64,000 nucleotides of DNA, taken from NCBI GenBank assembly GCA_903838055.1, contig CAILWV010000049.1:49709-113708 (forward strand), read 5' to 3'. Numbering within the stretch: position 1 is the stretch's first letter; the number at the start of each line of letters is the position of its first letter. Below are positions 46,799-55,706 of this stretch, piece by piece. Both the position numbers and the translations under genes were made by a program. The stretch is from an uncultured Bacteroidota bacterium. Lineage in GTDB: Bacteria; Bacteroidota; Bacteroidia; Flavobacteriales; Flavobacteriaceae. The notes under the pieces are model-generated. The model saw nothing but the letters and a program-made list of their open reading frames with translations. It was not told where the DNA came from and ran no database searches.

Positions 46799-46912
46799 GA
46801 TTATTAAATATAAGTGCTAATTCAAAATTACAAAAAAAATAGGAGGTTTAGTTAATTAGGGGTATAAAAAATCCAGTTAATATTGAAATAATAAGGAAAA
46901 ATTAAGAAAGGA

Positions 46913-47962
46913 TTAATAATTAATAGTATCTAATTCCACTTTCCAATCAAGTTCTAGGTTATGTGTTAATTGCCCATTTTTTACATCTAAAGGGCATTCA
47001 AAATTATTAGAATAAAGACCGCCTGTGCCGAGTCCTTGTGGCATAGAATTTTGTTGTAAAAAAGTCCATTGGGCTATAGCATTTAATCCAACATTACTTT
47101 CTAAAGCAGAGGTAATCCACCACCCAATTTGATGTTTTTCAGCAAGATCAATCCATTCTTTTGTACCTCGAAAACCACCTACAAAACTCGGTTTTAATAT
47201 TATGTATTGTGGTTTTATTTTTGTCAATAAAGCCTCCTTTTCGGTGTAGGAAAAGATTCCGATAAGCTCTTCGTCTAATGCGATTGGAATGGGAGTGTTT
47301 TTACATAGCTCTGACATACTGTCAGTATGGTTTTTAGCAATCGGTTGTTCAATGCTATGTAATTTATATCCAGATAATTGATTTAATTTATCTAAAGCTT
47401 CTAATTCAGTAAACGCACCATTAGCATCCACTCTAATTTCAATAGTTGTAGCATCGAAATTGTGTCGAATAGAGTCCAATAAATCGAGTTCTTTTTTAAA
47501 ATCGATGGCACCAATTTTAAGTTTGATGCAATGAAAACCCTGCGCTAGTTTTTCTTCAATTTGTTGCTTCATAAACTCTGCTTCACCCATCCAAACTAAG
47601 CCGTTAATTTCCATGTTTTTTTTACCTTCAGTAAAGGAAGATGGAAATAGTAAAAATGGTGTTTCTGATGCTAACGACTGGAATGCTATTTCGACTCCGA
47701 ATTGTATAGAAGGAAACTCTAATAATGCTTCCCAAAGTTGGTCTTTTCCTAGGTGGATATTTTGGCAAGTCCATTGTAGTTTTTCTTCATAATCTGGACG
47801 ATCATCAGCACTTAATCCTCGCAATAATCCACATTCCCCAATACCTATTTTTCCATCTTGTTCTAAAACCAAAAACCATGTTTCTTTTATATTTAAAATC
47901 CCTCTAGAAGTTTCGGAAGGTCTTTTAAAATTTAAAATATATTTTTGATAATTGGCTTTCAT
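46913..47962 (-). CDS. menC: o-Succinylbenzoate synthase MenC
   Basis: 349 residues, enolase superfamily. Dehydrates SHCHC to o-succinylbenzoate in menaquinone synthesis. KxK catalytic motif in CIKLKIGAIDFKKE, metal ligand regions IEIRVDANGAFTE and IALDEELIG, and the second Lys in YIILKPSFVGGF. The N-terminal capping domain starts ILNFKRPSETSRGILNIKET. It lies between the efflux operon and a secreted TPR-like gene; menD, menA and menB are within 12 kb. Confidence 0.92.
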   Translation of the reverse strand: MKANYQKYILNFKRPSETSRGILNIKETWFLVLEQDGKIGIGECGLLRGLSADDRPDYEEKLQWTCQNIHLGKDQLWEALLEFPSIQFGVEIAFQSLASETPFLLFPSSFTEGKKNMEINGLVWMGEAEFMKQQIEEKLAQGFHCIKLKIGAIDFKKELDLLDSIRHNFDATTIEIRVDANGAFTELEALDKLNQLSGYKLHSIEQPIAKNHTDSMSELCKNTPIPIALDEELIGIFSYTEKEALLTKIKPQYIILKPSFVGGFRGTKEWIDLAEKHQIGWWITSALESNVGLNAIAQWTFLQQNSMPQGLGTGGLYSNNFECPLDVKNGQLTHNLELDWKVELDTINY

Positions 47963-47979
47963 TTGAAATAGACTTGTTG

Positions 47980-49200
47980 TTATTCTAAAATGCGAAGAAT
48001 TTTTTTAAAATTACCATCAGGTAAATTGCATTTGCTAAAAAGAGCAAAGTCTTTATTTGTTTGTTGGATCCAGGAAGTTTTTGGATTTATATGTTGCTCT
48101 TTGAATTTCTTGTGAATGTCTTTTGCTTCCGATAATCGATCGGTAAAAAGGTATAAATGTGCTACTTGTAATTGCAAATTAATATCGGTTGTATCTTTAG
48201 CAATTGCATCATTTAATACTTTTTCTGATTTGTCAAATTGTTTTGAAAGTAGATAATAGTTTGCTAGAGTTGCATAATCTATGGATTCTGCATGGTTTTT
48301 ATTTATCAATTCCGATTGTATAATGGTAATTGCATCTTCAAATTTACCTTGGTTTACTGCTGCATTGGCACGTTCTCTAAATAGTGCAAAGTATTTTTTA
48401 TCTTCTCCTGTTTTTTTCAGAGCTTCCTCAGTAACCAATTCAATTGAGGCACTTCGTTCAATTGGAATTAAATTGTTGAATTCTTTATAGGTGTATTTTT
48501 CTGATATTTTTTCTAAAAATGCTACAGAAAAAGCATCTTTGTTGGTTAATAAAGAATAAACTTTTAAAGATTTACTTAGTGTAATGATTTCATTTTTTGA
48601 ATCCGAATTCCAACCTCGACTTGCTTTAATGTCTACCCAAGGCACAACTTCTAAAATCACTTTTTCACCCAATACCCAATTGTCACTTTGAATTGCAAAA
48701 TATAAGTTTTGCGTTTTTAATGTGATACAATCAGAACTTTTCATTTTTAAAATTCGCGCTTCTTTATTTACAGGAGTACTTTGAACTAGACACGCATTGG
48801 TAGTTTTTCCTGAAGAAATAAATGCTTCTGAAATTTTAGGATCTGTAAATATCGCGTATTTGCACTTGTCATCACCTGATATTGTAGAAGCTAAAAAAAC
48901 AGCTCCAGCGGCACCTTGGCTGATTCCTGTTGGATCGGGAATAGCTTTTAGCACCGATACTAAACTAGAGGAAAGTTTTTGATTATCGTTAAGCATCGTG
49001 ATTCTATAAACCACTTCTGTAGTTCCTTCAGGGAAGTCAGCGGTTTTAACTACTTTTTTTTCACCTGCTTTAAGGCTGATAGTTTCGTTGGTAGTTCTTA
49101 CATTGTCCCAATAACCATCTTTAGATTGTGCTACTGAAAAAGCAACGCTTATAAGTGATAGTGTAAAAAATAGTTTCTTTAGCATTTTATTTTTATTCAA
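47980..49200 (-). CDS. Exported protein with C-terminal TPR-like repeats
   Basis: 406 residues. A signal peptide (MLKKLFFTLSLISVAFSVAQ) follows a 5-residue extension, so the start could be 49185. The N-terminal half has a beta-rich part with ETISLKAGEKKVVKTADFPE, and the C-terminal half has TPR-like helices (KFEDAITIIQSELINKNHAE; QFDKSEKVLNDAIAKDTTDI). It is probably periplasmic. The gene is 17 bp upstream of menC on the same strand, which may be chance or co-transcription. Family not recognised. Confidence 0.8.
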   Translation of the reverse strand: MNKNKMLKKLFFTLSLISVAFSVAQSKDGYWDNVRTTNETISLKAGEKKVVKTADFPEGTTEVVYRITMLNDNQKLSSSLVSVLKAIPDPTGISQGAAGAVFLASTISGDDKCKYAIFTDPKISEAFISSGKTTNACLVQSTPVNKEARILKMKSSDCITLKTQNLYFAIQSDNWVLGEKVILEVVPWVDIKASRGWNSDSKNEIITLSKSLKVYSLLTNKDAFSVAFLEKISEKYTYKEFNNLIPIERSASIELVTEEALKKTGEDKKYFALFRERANAAVNQGKFEDAITIIQSELINKNHAESIDYATLANYYLLSKQFDKSEKVLNDAIAKDTTDINLQLQVAHLYLFTDRLSEAKDIHKKFKEQHINPKTSWIQQTNKDFALFSKCNLPDGNFKKILRILE

Positions 49201-49213
49201 AAGGATTATTAAT

Positions 49214-49310
49214 TAGCCCCGGGTGTAGAGGAAATCCTGACATTGCTAAAAGAATTTTCCAATATTATTTGGTTGTTCCTAGCAAGGTAAGATTGCATCG
49301 AAAAACGGGA
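49214..49310. ncRNA. Structured intergenic element, flavobacterial repeat-like RNA candidate
   Basis: A block between two minus-strand genes with nested pairing: CCCG (49218-49221) with CGGG (49306-49309), TTGCTA (49243-49248) with TAGCAA (49280-49285), and CCAA (49259-49262) with TTGG (49269-49272). The pattern TAGCCC...GGAAATCC...AAGATTGCA.CGAAAAACGGGA recalls a family of conserved non-coding elements found between genes in flavobacteria (possibly the flavo-1 RNA motif). The transcribed strand is unclear. No open frame of note is present. Confidence 0.45.
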
Positions 49311-49344
49311 ATAAAGTTTACTACAATTCGCGTGCCATTCGCTT

Positions 49345-50028
49345 CTAAAGAAAAATGCTTTCGCCAATTTCTAATAACATGAGGTCTTTTCCAGCATCGA
49401 AAAATTTCTTTTTAGCATGGTCATGATTGATTTCAATGTATCCAAAAGTGTCGTAGTGAACACCTAATACCTTATCGCAAGCCACAAAATCGGCTGCAAT
49501 AATAGCATCTTCGATATCCATTGTGAAATTATTTCCGATGGAAAGGATGGCGATATCTAGTTTTGTGCGCATTGGAATAAGTTTCATGTCCATGGTAAGT
49601 GCAGTATCCCCGGAGATGTATATATTTTTGTGTTCTCCTTCAATAACAAAACCTGCAGGATTACCTCCATAGGAGCCGTCTGGAAAGGAACTAGAGTGAA
49701 TAGCACTCACCATTTTTACTTTTCCGAAATCAAACTGCCAGCTTCCACCATGGTTCATGGGATGGTATTTTAAGCCTTTATTGCCAAAATGTACTGCCAC
49801 TTCATAATTAGAAACAATTATAGCATTTGTTCTTTTTGCAATAGCCTCAACATCAAGAATGTGGTCGTTGTGGGCATGAGTTAATAAAATGTAATCTGCT
49901 TGAAGAGAGTTAATATCAATATGACTAGCTTTTGGATTTGCAGATAGGAATGGGTCTACCAAAATATGTTTATCACTTACTTCAATTCCAATGCAAGCGT
50001 GCCCGTAGAAGGTTATTTTCATGGCCAA
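49345..50028 (-). CDS. Metallo-beta-lactamase fold metal-dependent hydrolase (UPF0173)
   Basis: 227 residues. HxHxDH metal motif in LLTHAHNDHILDVEAIAKR, plus FYGHACIGIEVSDKHILVDP at the start and ISGDTALTMDMK further on, fit the UPF0173 family. The final LGVHYDTFGYIEINHDHAKK carries the last His. The biochemical substrate is unknown. The start overlaps the end of menA by 10 nt, so it is translationally coupled to menA and part of the menaquinone gene block. Confidence 0.92.
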   Translation of the reverse strand: MAMKITFYGHACIGIEVSDKHILVDPFLSANPKASHIDINSLQADYILLTHAHNDHILDVEAIAKRTNAIIVSNYEVAVHFGNKGLKYHPMNHGGSWQFDFGKVKMVSAIHSSSFPDGSYGGNPAGFVIEGEHKNIYISGDTALTMDMKLIPMRTKLDIAILSIGNNFTMDIEDAIIAADFVACDKVLGVHYDTFGYIEINHDHAKKKFFDAGKDLMLLEIGESIFL

Positions 50029-50981
50029 TTAGTATAATAAATGATTAAATCTGATATGAAATAGATTAGCGATAGTGATAATAATATAGATAGTAAAAAG
50101 GTGCTTAATGCTAATTTTTTTAATTCGGGATCTAATAGTTTTGGTTCTTTGTTTTTGGCTACTCGAAGTAAATGCGCGATAATTGGAATATAGGCAATTA
50201 TAAAGAAATAGATGTCGAAATTAAATGTTTCTGGACTTGGATCCCGGTAACTAAAGTCGAAAATAAATGCAAAAACAAGCATCAAAACCATTGCAGAAAT
50301 TATTAGAAAGAAATGGTATTTTTTTGCCCAAGCACCACCATTTTTCACTACGATGGTGTTTTTATTAGATTTTTTATCGGATTCTTCGTCACGCATGTTA
50401 TTTAAATTCAAAACGCCAACACTAAGAAAACCAATTGCTGTAGCAGGAAGTAATAAAAGCCAATCCATTTGTTTAGAAAACATAAAATAAATTCCGAATG
50501 TGCTTACAATTCCGAAGAAAATAAAAACAAAAACATCTCCATAACCTCGGTATCCATAAGGATTTTTACCAACTGTATAACGAATTGCGGATGCGATTGC
50601 AAGAATTCCTAAAACAAAGAAAATAATAGAATAGTATAAATATTTGCCTTTAAAAGAAAAATATATTAGCAGCATTGCAGAAACTAATGTAAGAAATGCA
50701 GTAATAAAAATTGCATAACGCATAGCTCCTGGTGTAATTTTACCACTTTGAATAGCTCTTTTAGGTCCAACTCGATCTTCGTTATCGGTGCCTTTCATAC
50801 CATCACCATAGTCGTTTGCAAAATTGGATAGAATTTGCAAGCCAAGTGTTGTAGATAAGGCAAAAATCACAATTTTCCAATTAAAAATTCCTTGCGACAT
50901 GGCGTAAAAACTACCTACTAAAATTCCGGAAACCGAAAGGGGTAGGGTGCGTACTCGTGCGGCTTCAATCCAATGTTTCAT
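50019..50981 (-). CDS. menA: 1,4-dihydroxy-2-naphthoate polyprenyltransferase MenA
   Basis: 320 residues with about nine transmembrane helices. The two prenyl-diphosphate/Mg motifs are NFANDYGDGMKGTDNEDRVG and LNLNNMRDEESDKKSNKNT. MenA attaches the polyprenyl tail to dihydroxynaphthoate to make demethylmenaquinone. It lies between menB (21 bp upstream) and the MBL-fold gene (overlap 10 bp), all on the minus strand. Confidence 0.95.
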   Translation of the reverse strand: MKHWIEAARVRTLPLSVSGILVGSFYAMSQGIFNWKIVIFALSTTLGLQILSNFANDYGDGMKGTDNEDRVGPKRAIQSGKITPGAMRYAIFITAFLTLVSAMLLIYFSFKGKYLYYSIIFFVLGILAIASAIRYTVGKNPYGYRGYGDVFVFIFFGIVSTFGIYFMFSKQMDWLLLLPATAIGFLSVGVLNLNNMRDEESDKKSNKNTIVVKNGGAWAKKYHFFLIISAMVLMLVFAFIFDFSYRDPSPETFNFDIYFFIIAYIPIIAHLLRVAKNKEPKLLDPELKKLALSTFLLSILLSLSLIYFISDLIIYYTNWP

Positions 50982-51002
50982 TTTATTAGTTTATTAGTTT
51001 AG

Positions 51003-51842
51003 TTAAGGTAACCATTTTTTTACAAAGTTAGGTTTGCGTTTTTCAAGGAAAGCATCACGACCTTCTTTAGCTTCGTCTGTCATATAAGCTAAACGGGTAG
51101 CTTCGCCTGCAAAGACTTGTTGACCAACCATTCCGTCATCGGTTAAATTCATTGCAAATTTAAGCATTTTAATAGAGGTAGGTGATTTAGCAAGAATTTC
51201 TTGTGCCCATTGGTAAGCAGTATCTTCTAATTCATCGTGTGGAATTACGGCATTCACCATTCCCATATCCATTGCTTCTTGTGCGGAATAGTTTCTACCC
51301 AAAAAGAAAATTTCTCGTGCTTTTTTTTGTCCAACCATTTTAGCCAAATAAGCAGAGCCATAGCCACCATCAAAACTAGTTACATCGGCATCGGTTTGTT
51401 TAAATATTGCATGTTCTTTACTCGCTAAAGTTAAATCGCAAACAACATGCAAACTGTGACCGCCACCTACAGCCCAGCCTGGAACTACACATATTACAGC
51501 TTTAGGCATAAAACGAATTAATCGTTGCACATCTAAAATATTCAAACGGTGGTAGCCATCTTCTCCTACATAACCTTGATGACCTCTGGCTTTTTGATCA
51601 CCGCCACTACAAAAAGAATACACTCCATCTTTGCTAGACGGTCCTTCTGCAGAAAGTAATACTACTCCAATTGATGTATCTTCTTGAGCATCGTGAAACG
51701 CTTGTAATAATTCGGCAGTAGTCTTAGGTCGGAAGGCATTTCGAACATCTGGACGATTGAAAGCAATTCGAGCTACGCCATTACATTTTTTATAGGTAAT
51801 ATCTTCAAATTCTCTTACGGTTACCCAATTAATTCCACTCAT
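51003..51842 (-). CDS. menB: 1,4-dihydroxy-2-naphthoyl-CoA synthase MenB
   Basis: 279 residues, crotonase fold. Catalyses ring closure of o-succinylbenzoyl-CoA. Signatures: YKKCNGVARIAFNRPDVRNA, FCSGGDQKARGHQGYVGEDG (oxyanion hole and flexible loop), CVVPGWAVGGGHSLHVVCDL, TDADVTSFDGGYGSAYLAKM and the C-terminal FLEKRKPNF. First gene of the menB - menA - MBL run. Highly conserved and complete. Confidence 0.96.
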   Translation of the reverse strand: MSGINWVTVREFEDITYKKCNGVARIAFNRPDVRNAFRPKTTAELLQAFHDAQEDTSIGVVLLSAEGPSSKDGVYSFCSGGDQKARGHQGYVGEDGYHRLNILDVQRLIRFMPKAVICVVPGWAVGGGHSLHVVCDLTLASKEHAIFKQTDADVTSFDGGYGSAYLAKMVGQKKAREIFFLGRNYSAQEAMDMGMVNAVIPHDELEDTAYQWAQEILAKSPTSIKMLKFAMNLTDDGMVGQQVFAGEATRLAYMTDEAKEGRDAFLEKRKPNFVKKWLP

Positions 51843-51952
51843 TGAAAACTATTTTTTTATTAAATTTCGATTGTATTACTAAATTGTACTAATTTAGCGT
51901 AAAATTAAACGATTTTTTAGTTTCTATCACTAAAAGCCCTTTTAAAAATATT

Positions 51953-52378
51953 ATGAATAGATTTTTATCTACTAAAAACACCTTTACAATTACTATTCTT
52001 TGGGGAATAGTTTTATTTTTTATAGTAATGCTTGCATTAAATTATGAAAAGGGTAATAGCCCAATTATTCCAATGTGTATTATTTCTTTAGCAACTATAT
52101 TTGTGCTTTGGGTTTTGTTAGATACTAGATACGTGATAAAAAGTAATTTTTTATTGTACCGTTCAGGTCCTTTTCGAGGTAGGATAGATATTTTTAAAAT
52201 AAAATCCATTAAGAGCTATTCGGGTTTGAATGTTCCTGTAATGTTAAAGCCTGCATTAGATACTAAAGGATTTATCATTACCTATAATACTTATGATGAT
52301 TTGTTTATTTCTCCTATTGAAAGTACTATTTTTATATCAGAATTGAAAAAGATAAATCCACAAATTGAAGTAATATAA
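51953..52378 (+). CDS. Membrane protein with bacterial PH-like domain
   Basis: 141 residues: two N-terminal transmembrane helices (FTITILWGIVLFFIVMLALN; IPMCIISLATIFVLWVLLDT) and a C-terminal beta-rich PH-like part (YVIKSNFLLYRSGPFRGRID; IFKIKSIKSYSGLNVP; FIITYNTYDDLFISPI). The family is common in Bacteroidetes and of unknown function. Divergent from menB. Confidence 0.82.
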   Translation: MNRFLSTKNTFTITILWGIVLFFIVMLALNYEKGNSPIIPMCIISLATIFVLWVLLDTRYVIKSNFLLYRSGPFRGRIDIFKIKSIKSYSGLNVPVMLKPALDTKGFIITYNTYDDLFISPIESTIFISELKKINPQIEVI

Positions 52379-52409
52379 TAGCTAATAGGAATCAAATATC
52401 TTACTTTCT

Positions 52410-52874
52410 TCAACCTATTTTTACAGAAGTCATTGTTAAAGAACCACCAACGGGTTTGTCATTAAAGAAACTTATAGTATCCTTACTTTCTTGTAGAGCA
52501 ATATTATATAATAACGGATAATAATGATCTGGAGTAGGGATAGCTAGTTTTGCAGCGCTACTTAGTTTTTCATAATCAATGAGTGACTTGAAATCCCCAG
52601 AACTAATTTTTTCTTTAAAAATGGTATTCATTTCTATTGCCCAATCAAATCCATATTCGGGTTCGTTTAGTTTATCCCAAGCTACCATTCTTAAATTATG
52701 AACCATGTTTCCACTACCAATTATTAATACTCCTTTTTTACGTAAAGAGGTTAATTGTTTGGCTAAATCATAATGATATTGTGCCGGTTTCGAATAATCA
52801 ATACTTAATTGTAGCACCGGAATATCTGCATTAGGATACATATGACGAACAACCGTCCAAGTGTTACATCCGTC
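52410..52874 (-). pseudogene. 4,5-DOPA dioxygenase extradiol (YgiD family), N-terminally truncated
   Basis: The frame encodes only the C-terminal half of a YgiD-type extradiol dioxygenase: HMYPNADIPVLQLSID, KGVLIIGSGNMVHNLRMVAW and IPTPDHYYPLLYNIAL. The match continues in frame upstream of the first ATG (52841) as CNTWTVVRH, then degrades. Full-length members have about 260-275 residues with two metal-binding His residues in the N-terminal half; these are absent. So the fragment cannot be active. The 206-bp gap up to 53080 is AT-rich and holds nothing else I can support. Confidence 0.82.
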
Positions 52875-53080
52875 TAAATATAAAGCAAAGTTAATGATTT
52901 CATTATCTAAAGATTATAAACATTTTAAATATCAACTAATAAATATCAATTAAAAAAAAAGAAAAATTTAAACAACAATTCGTAAACCGCATTTATTATT
53001 TTTTTAAGTAATAACTTAATTTTTGAGCTCATTCATTTTGTTTTTTAATTATTTTGCTATTCAAAGGGGGTTGTATACAA

Positions 53081-53788
53081 TTATTCTAAGTTACTAAAGG
53101 AATCATATACCATTTGCATCCCATCAACTGCTTTTTTATTGATAAATTGAATGTCACGCTTTTCATCAAAATCCATTTTATTAATCATAGGGTCAATAAC
53201 TATCATTTGGCTTCCAAATGGAACAAAATCAGGAAGCGAATTAGCTGGATAGACTTGCAATGAAGTTCCAACTACCACACAAACGGCACAAGTCATAGCT
53301 TCTTTAATAGAATTATCTAACAAATCATTATCTAATCCTTCACCAAACCAAACGATATGTGGTCGTAATTGGCTTTGTCTTTCACATAAATCGCCAAGAA
53401 CAATATCATCTTCTCTTATGTAAATTAACGAGTTATCAATTGTAGAACGAACTTTCATCAATTCGCCATGTAAATGAATCACTTTGGTAGAACCAGCTCT
53501 TTCGTGGAGATTGTCAACATTTTGCGTTACTACAGTTACATCATAATGTACTTCTAATTTTGCAATTAATTCGTGTGCTAAATTAGGTTTTGCCTCTTTA
53601 CATTGTTTTCTCCTTTGATTATAAAAATCCAATACTAATGATGGATTCTTTTCCCAAGCTGATGGAGTGCATACATCTTCAATTTTAAAATTATTCCACA
53701 AGCCATCTTTGGAATCTCTAAAAGTTTGGAGTCCACTTTCTGCTGATATTCCTGCACCAGTGAAGAAAAGTAATTTTGGTTTTGACAT
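53081..53788 (-). CDS. cobB: Sir2 family NAD-dependent protein deacylase (CobB-like)
   Basis: 235 residues. NAD-binding motif FFTGAGISAESGLQTFRDSK, TQNVDNLHERAGSTKVIHLH with the catalytic His, and the class III Y..R pair in LDFYNQRRKQC that favours desuccinylation over deacetylation. The zinc-binding cysteines expected between VRS and IVWFGE are missing except one (DLCERQSQLRPH), as in several short bacterial sirtuins. Ordinary housekeeping deacylase rather than a defence Sir2, which would be larger and fused. Confidence 0.92.
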   Translation of the reverse strand: MSKPKLLFFTGAGISAESGLQTFRDSKDGLWNNFKIEDVCTPSAWEKNPSLVLDFYNQRRKQCKEAKPNLAHELIAKLEVHYDVTVVTQNVDNLHERAGSTKVIHLHGELMKVRSTIDNSLIYIREDDIVLGDLCERQSQLRPHIVWFGEGLDNDLLDNSIKEAMTCAVCVVVGTSLQVYPANSLPDFVPFGSQMIVIDPMINKMDFDEKRDIQFINKKAVDGMQMVYDSFSNLE

Positions 53789-53863
53789 AAGATTATACGA
53801 ATTATTGATTGACTTATAACAACAAAAATAGTGACAATTTTAGTTGTTTTTGAATAGAATTAT

Positions 53864-54949
53864 TTAATTTCCAAAACCAACTGCTTTCTGGAGTTTCGGA
53901 ATATAATGATTGTCTTTGTCAAAATTAAAGATTTCTGCAACAGGCAGTGGATTATTTACTTCAATGTTATGTCCTAATTTTTGTAATAAACTATTGGTTC
54001 TGTCCAGAGTTAGATTTTTAAATTCATAAATCGAAGATAATCTTCCTTTTCGTAGAAGTGCTTTGTCGATATTTCTAACATCGGTATTGAAAGTAGCAAT
54101 GATTTGTATTCCCAAACTTTCCCCTAACAAACCATCGGTAAGATTCAAAAGCATAGAGAGGTTTGAATTTCTAACTTCTTCTCGTGAAGTAATGAGTTCT
54201 TCGGCATCTTCAATTACCAATACCGTATTTCTGTTTTCTAATAAAAAAGGTGTCATACTTAGGTTATCCAATTCGCCTGCCATTTTAGGAGAAATAAAGA
54301 TTACTTTTTTCTTCAATTGATGAATTAAATATTTGATATAAGTGCTTTTACCAGTTCCTGGTTGTCCATGAAAAAGATAAAGACCTTTGATGTCTTTTTT
54401 GTTGAGTTGTTTTACAATTTCTTTGTGTATGGGTTGAAAATCTTCATTATAATGGATGTCAAAATCAATTTTAGGTTTTTTTAAATGTAGTTCTTTGGTA
54501 TTTAATTCCCCATTTTGAGCATATATTAAACTGATGTCAGTTGTTCTTTTAGGAATTTTAATGAACTTTTTTATCTCTTGAAATAGAACATTTGCAATGG
54601 CTGACTGTTCTTCTGAATACAGGATATAAATACTCGTATATTCTATGTTTAACATAACTCCATTTTTCAATAAATAAAAATGGTCAGAAAACTCTAATTC
54701 TTTTTTTTCAGTGATAAAGTCTTGTCTATAATGCTGTTGAATTATTTCCTCTTGGTATGCTTTTTCAAACCATTTCTTGAATAGCTTATCATCGATGCCA
54801 TCAATACATATAAAATTCGGTATGGTTTTATAGTAAGCAAAGAACATCCTATAACAGTTTACATAACTACCAGCATTGTTAAATAGTTCAAAATCGTTTT
54901 TTAAAAGCGATATTTTTGAGTTACCTTCTTCAAGTTTTTGGGTTTCCAT
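53864..54949 (-). CDS. AAA+ ATPase, third gene of the GIY-YIG operon
   Basis: 361 residues. The first about 165 residues form a domain I do not recognise. The AAA module has Walker A GQPGTGKS (195-202), Walker B VLVIEDAEE (about 243-251, with Glu-Asp instead of Asp-Asp/Glu), a sensor 1 asparagine in IIATFNTDVRNIDKALLRKG and an arginine-finger region RKGRLSSIYE. The pattern resembles BCS1-type or other stand-alone AAA ATPases. The gene follows the GIY-YIG gene after 6 bp and the small membrane protein gene lies beyond. A role as a remodelling or switch ATPase for the nuclease is inference. Confidence 0.85.
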   Translation of the reverse strand: METQKLEEGNSKISLLKNDFELFNNAGSYVNCYRMFFAYYKTIPNFICIDGIDDKLFKKWFEKAYQEEIIQQHYRQDFITEKKELEFSDHFYLLKNGVMLNIEYTSIYILYSEEQSAIANVLFQEIKKFIKIPKRTTDISLIYAQNGELNTKELHLKKPKIDFDIHYNEDFQPIHKEIVKQLNKKDIKGLYLFHGQPGTGKSTYIKYLIHQLKKKVIFISPKMAGELDNLSMTPFLLENRNTVLVIEDAEELITSREEVRNSNLSMLLNLTDGLLGESLGIQIIATFNTDVRNIDKALLRKGRLSSIYEFKNLTLDRTNSLLQKLGHNIEVNNPLPVAEIFNFDKDNHYIPKLQKAVGFGN

Positions 54950-54955
54950 TGTTCC

Positions 54956-55384
54956 TTACTTTAATATCTTTTTATCATTCAAACAAGGCTTAAACTCTTG
55001 AATATATTTGGTTTCTTTTAATTGAACGTTAATTCCGTCTTCAAAAGCAACACATTCAATGGTAAAGTTGGAGCAAATAAATGCTTTGGTTTGTGCTTTT
55101 AAATCCTTATTCTTTTTGTCTTTAATATCAAAATCTAAGTAACGCCCTATTTTTCTAACAAATGTAGCTCCTTCAAAGTTAGACCATCCCATTTCTTGCT
55201 TGGCTCTGTTTGCTAAATGACTAGATTTGGTTAGTTCTGCTTTACCAATATATGCTATTTCACTAGTATAATTATAGTTTAATTTTTTGCATAATGATAC
55301 CATTAACTCTTGGCTTTTTGGTCTAATAATATAAAGTCCTTGTTTACCTTTAAAGGCATTTAAATAATGAATTACTGTTTCCAT
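54956..55384 (-). CDS. GIY-YIG-like nuclease domain protein
   Basis: 142 residues with the GIY-YIG elements in order: GLYIIR (16-21), AYIGKAEL (44-51), the helix Arg60 in HLANRAKQEMGW, and the C-terminal ETKYIQEFKPCLND with Glu124 and LN at 135-136. These residues form the metal-dependent DNA-cleaving site in GIY-YIG enzymes. No second domain is present. It is flanked by a small membrane protein (15 bp) and the AAA ATPase (6 bp), in one operon opposite a WYL regulator. Target unknown. Confidence 0.8.
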   Translation of the reverse strand: METVIHYLNAFKGKQGLYIIRPKSQELMVSLCKKLNYNYTSEIAYIGKAELTKSSHLANRAKQEMGWSNFEGATFVRKIGRYLDFDIKDKKNKDLKAQTKAFICSNFTIECVAFEDGINVQLKETKYIQEFKPCLNDKKILK

Positions 55385-55399
55385 AGTTATATATTTAAG

Positions 55400-55597
55400 T
55401 TAGTTTGATAAAATTTGATAATGATATTGTTGTGATTCTGCTATAAAATACAGAATAACTAAAACAATAAAAGTATATAAAAAACGTATAGGCTTTTCTT
55501 TGCACCATAAATACCAGATGTAAATTATTGCAGAAATTATTAAAATTGCTACTGCTTTTTTTAACTGTTCAAAAAAACTTTTTTCATTATTTGCCAT
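55400..55597 (-). CDS. Small two-helix membrane protein, first gene of the GIY-YIG operon
   Basis: 65 residues with two hydrophobic segments (AVAILIISAIIYIWYLWC; FLYTFIVLVILYFIAES) and an N-terminal charged part MANNEKSFFEQLKKA. It begins the minus-strand run of three genes whose promoter at 55636-55674 has the shared element. No family recognised. Confidence 0.72.
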   Translation of the reverse strand: MANNEKSFFEQLKKAVAILIISAIIYIWYLWCKEKPIRFLYTFIVLVILYFIAESQQYHYQILSN

Positions 55598-55635
55598 AGA
55601 AGAAAGGGTTTGAATTTATTTTGGAATTATTTCAG

Positions 55636-55674
55636 CAAAACTATAACTCTATTAAGACAAAAAATGACAAAGTT
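55636..55674 (-). promoter_or_regulatory. Promoter of the GIY-YIG/AAA operon with shared 13-bp element
   Basis: On the minus strand AACTTTGTCATTT (55674-55662) contains a TTG and is followed 24 bp later by TAGTTTTG (55643-55636). The promoter at 58734-58772 has the same 13-mer at the same 24-bp spacing. It overlaps the region upstream of the divergent WYL gene, whose own box is TATCTTTG at 55680-55687. Confidence 0.65.
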
Positions 55675-55706
55675 CTTTTTATCTTTGTTCAGATAATTAA
55701 ATCATT

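Noticed and set aside
53081..53788. Sir2 gene as part of a phage-defence system
   Set aside because: It is a short CobB-type deacylase with a normal active site and no fused effector or TIR/SLOG domain, and it has its own transcription unit.
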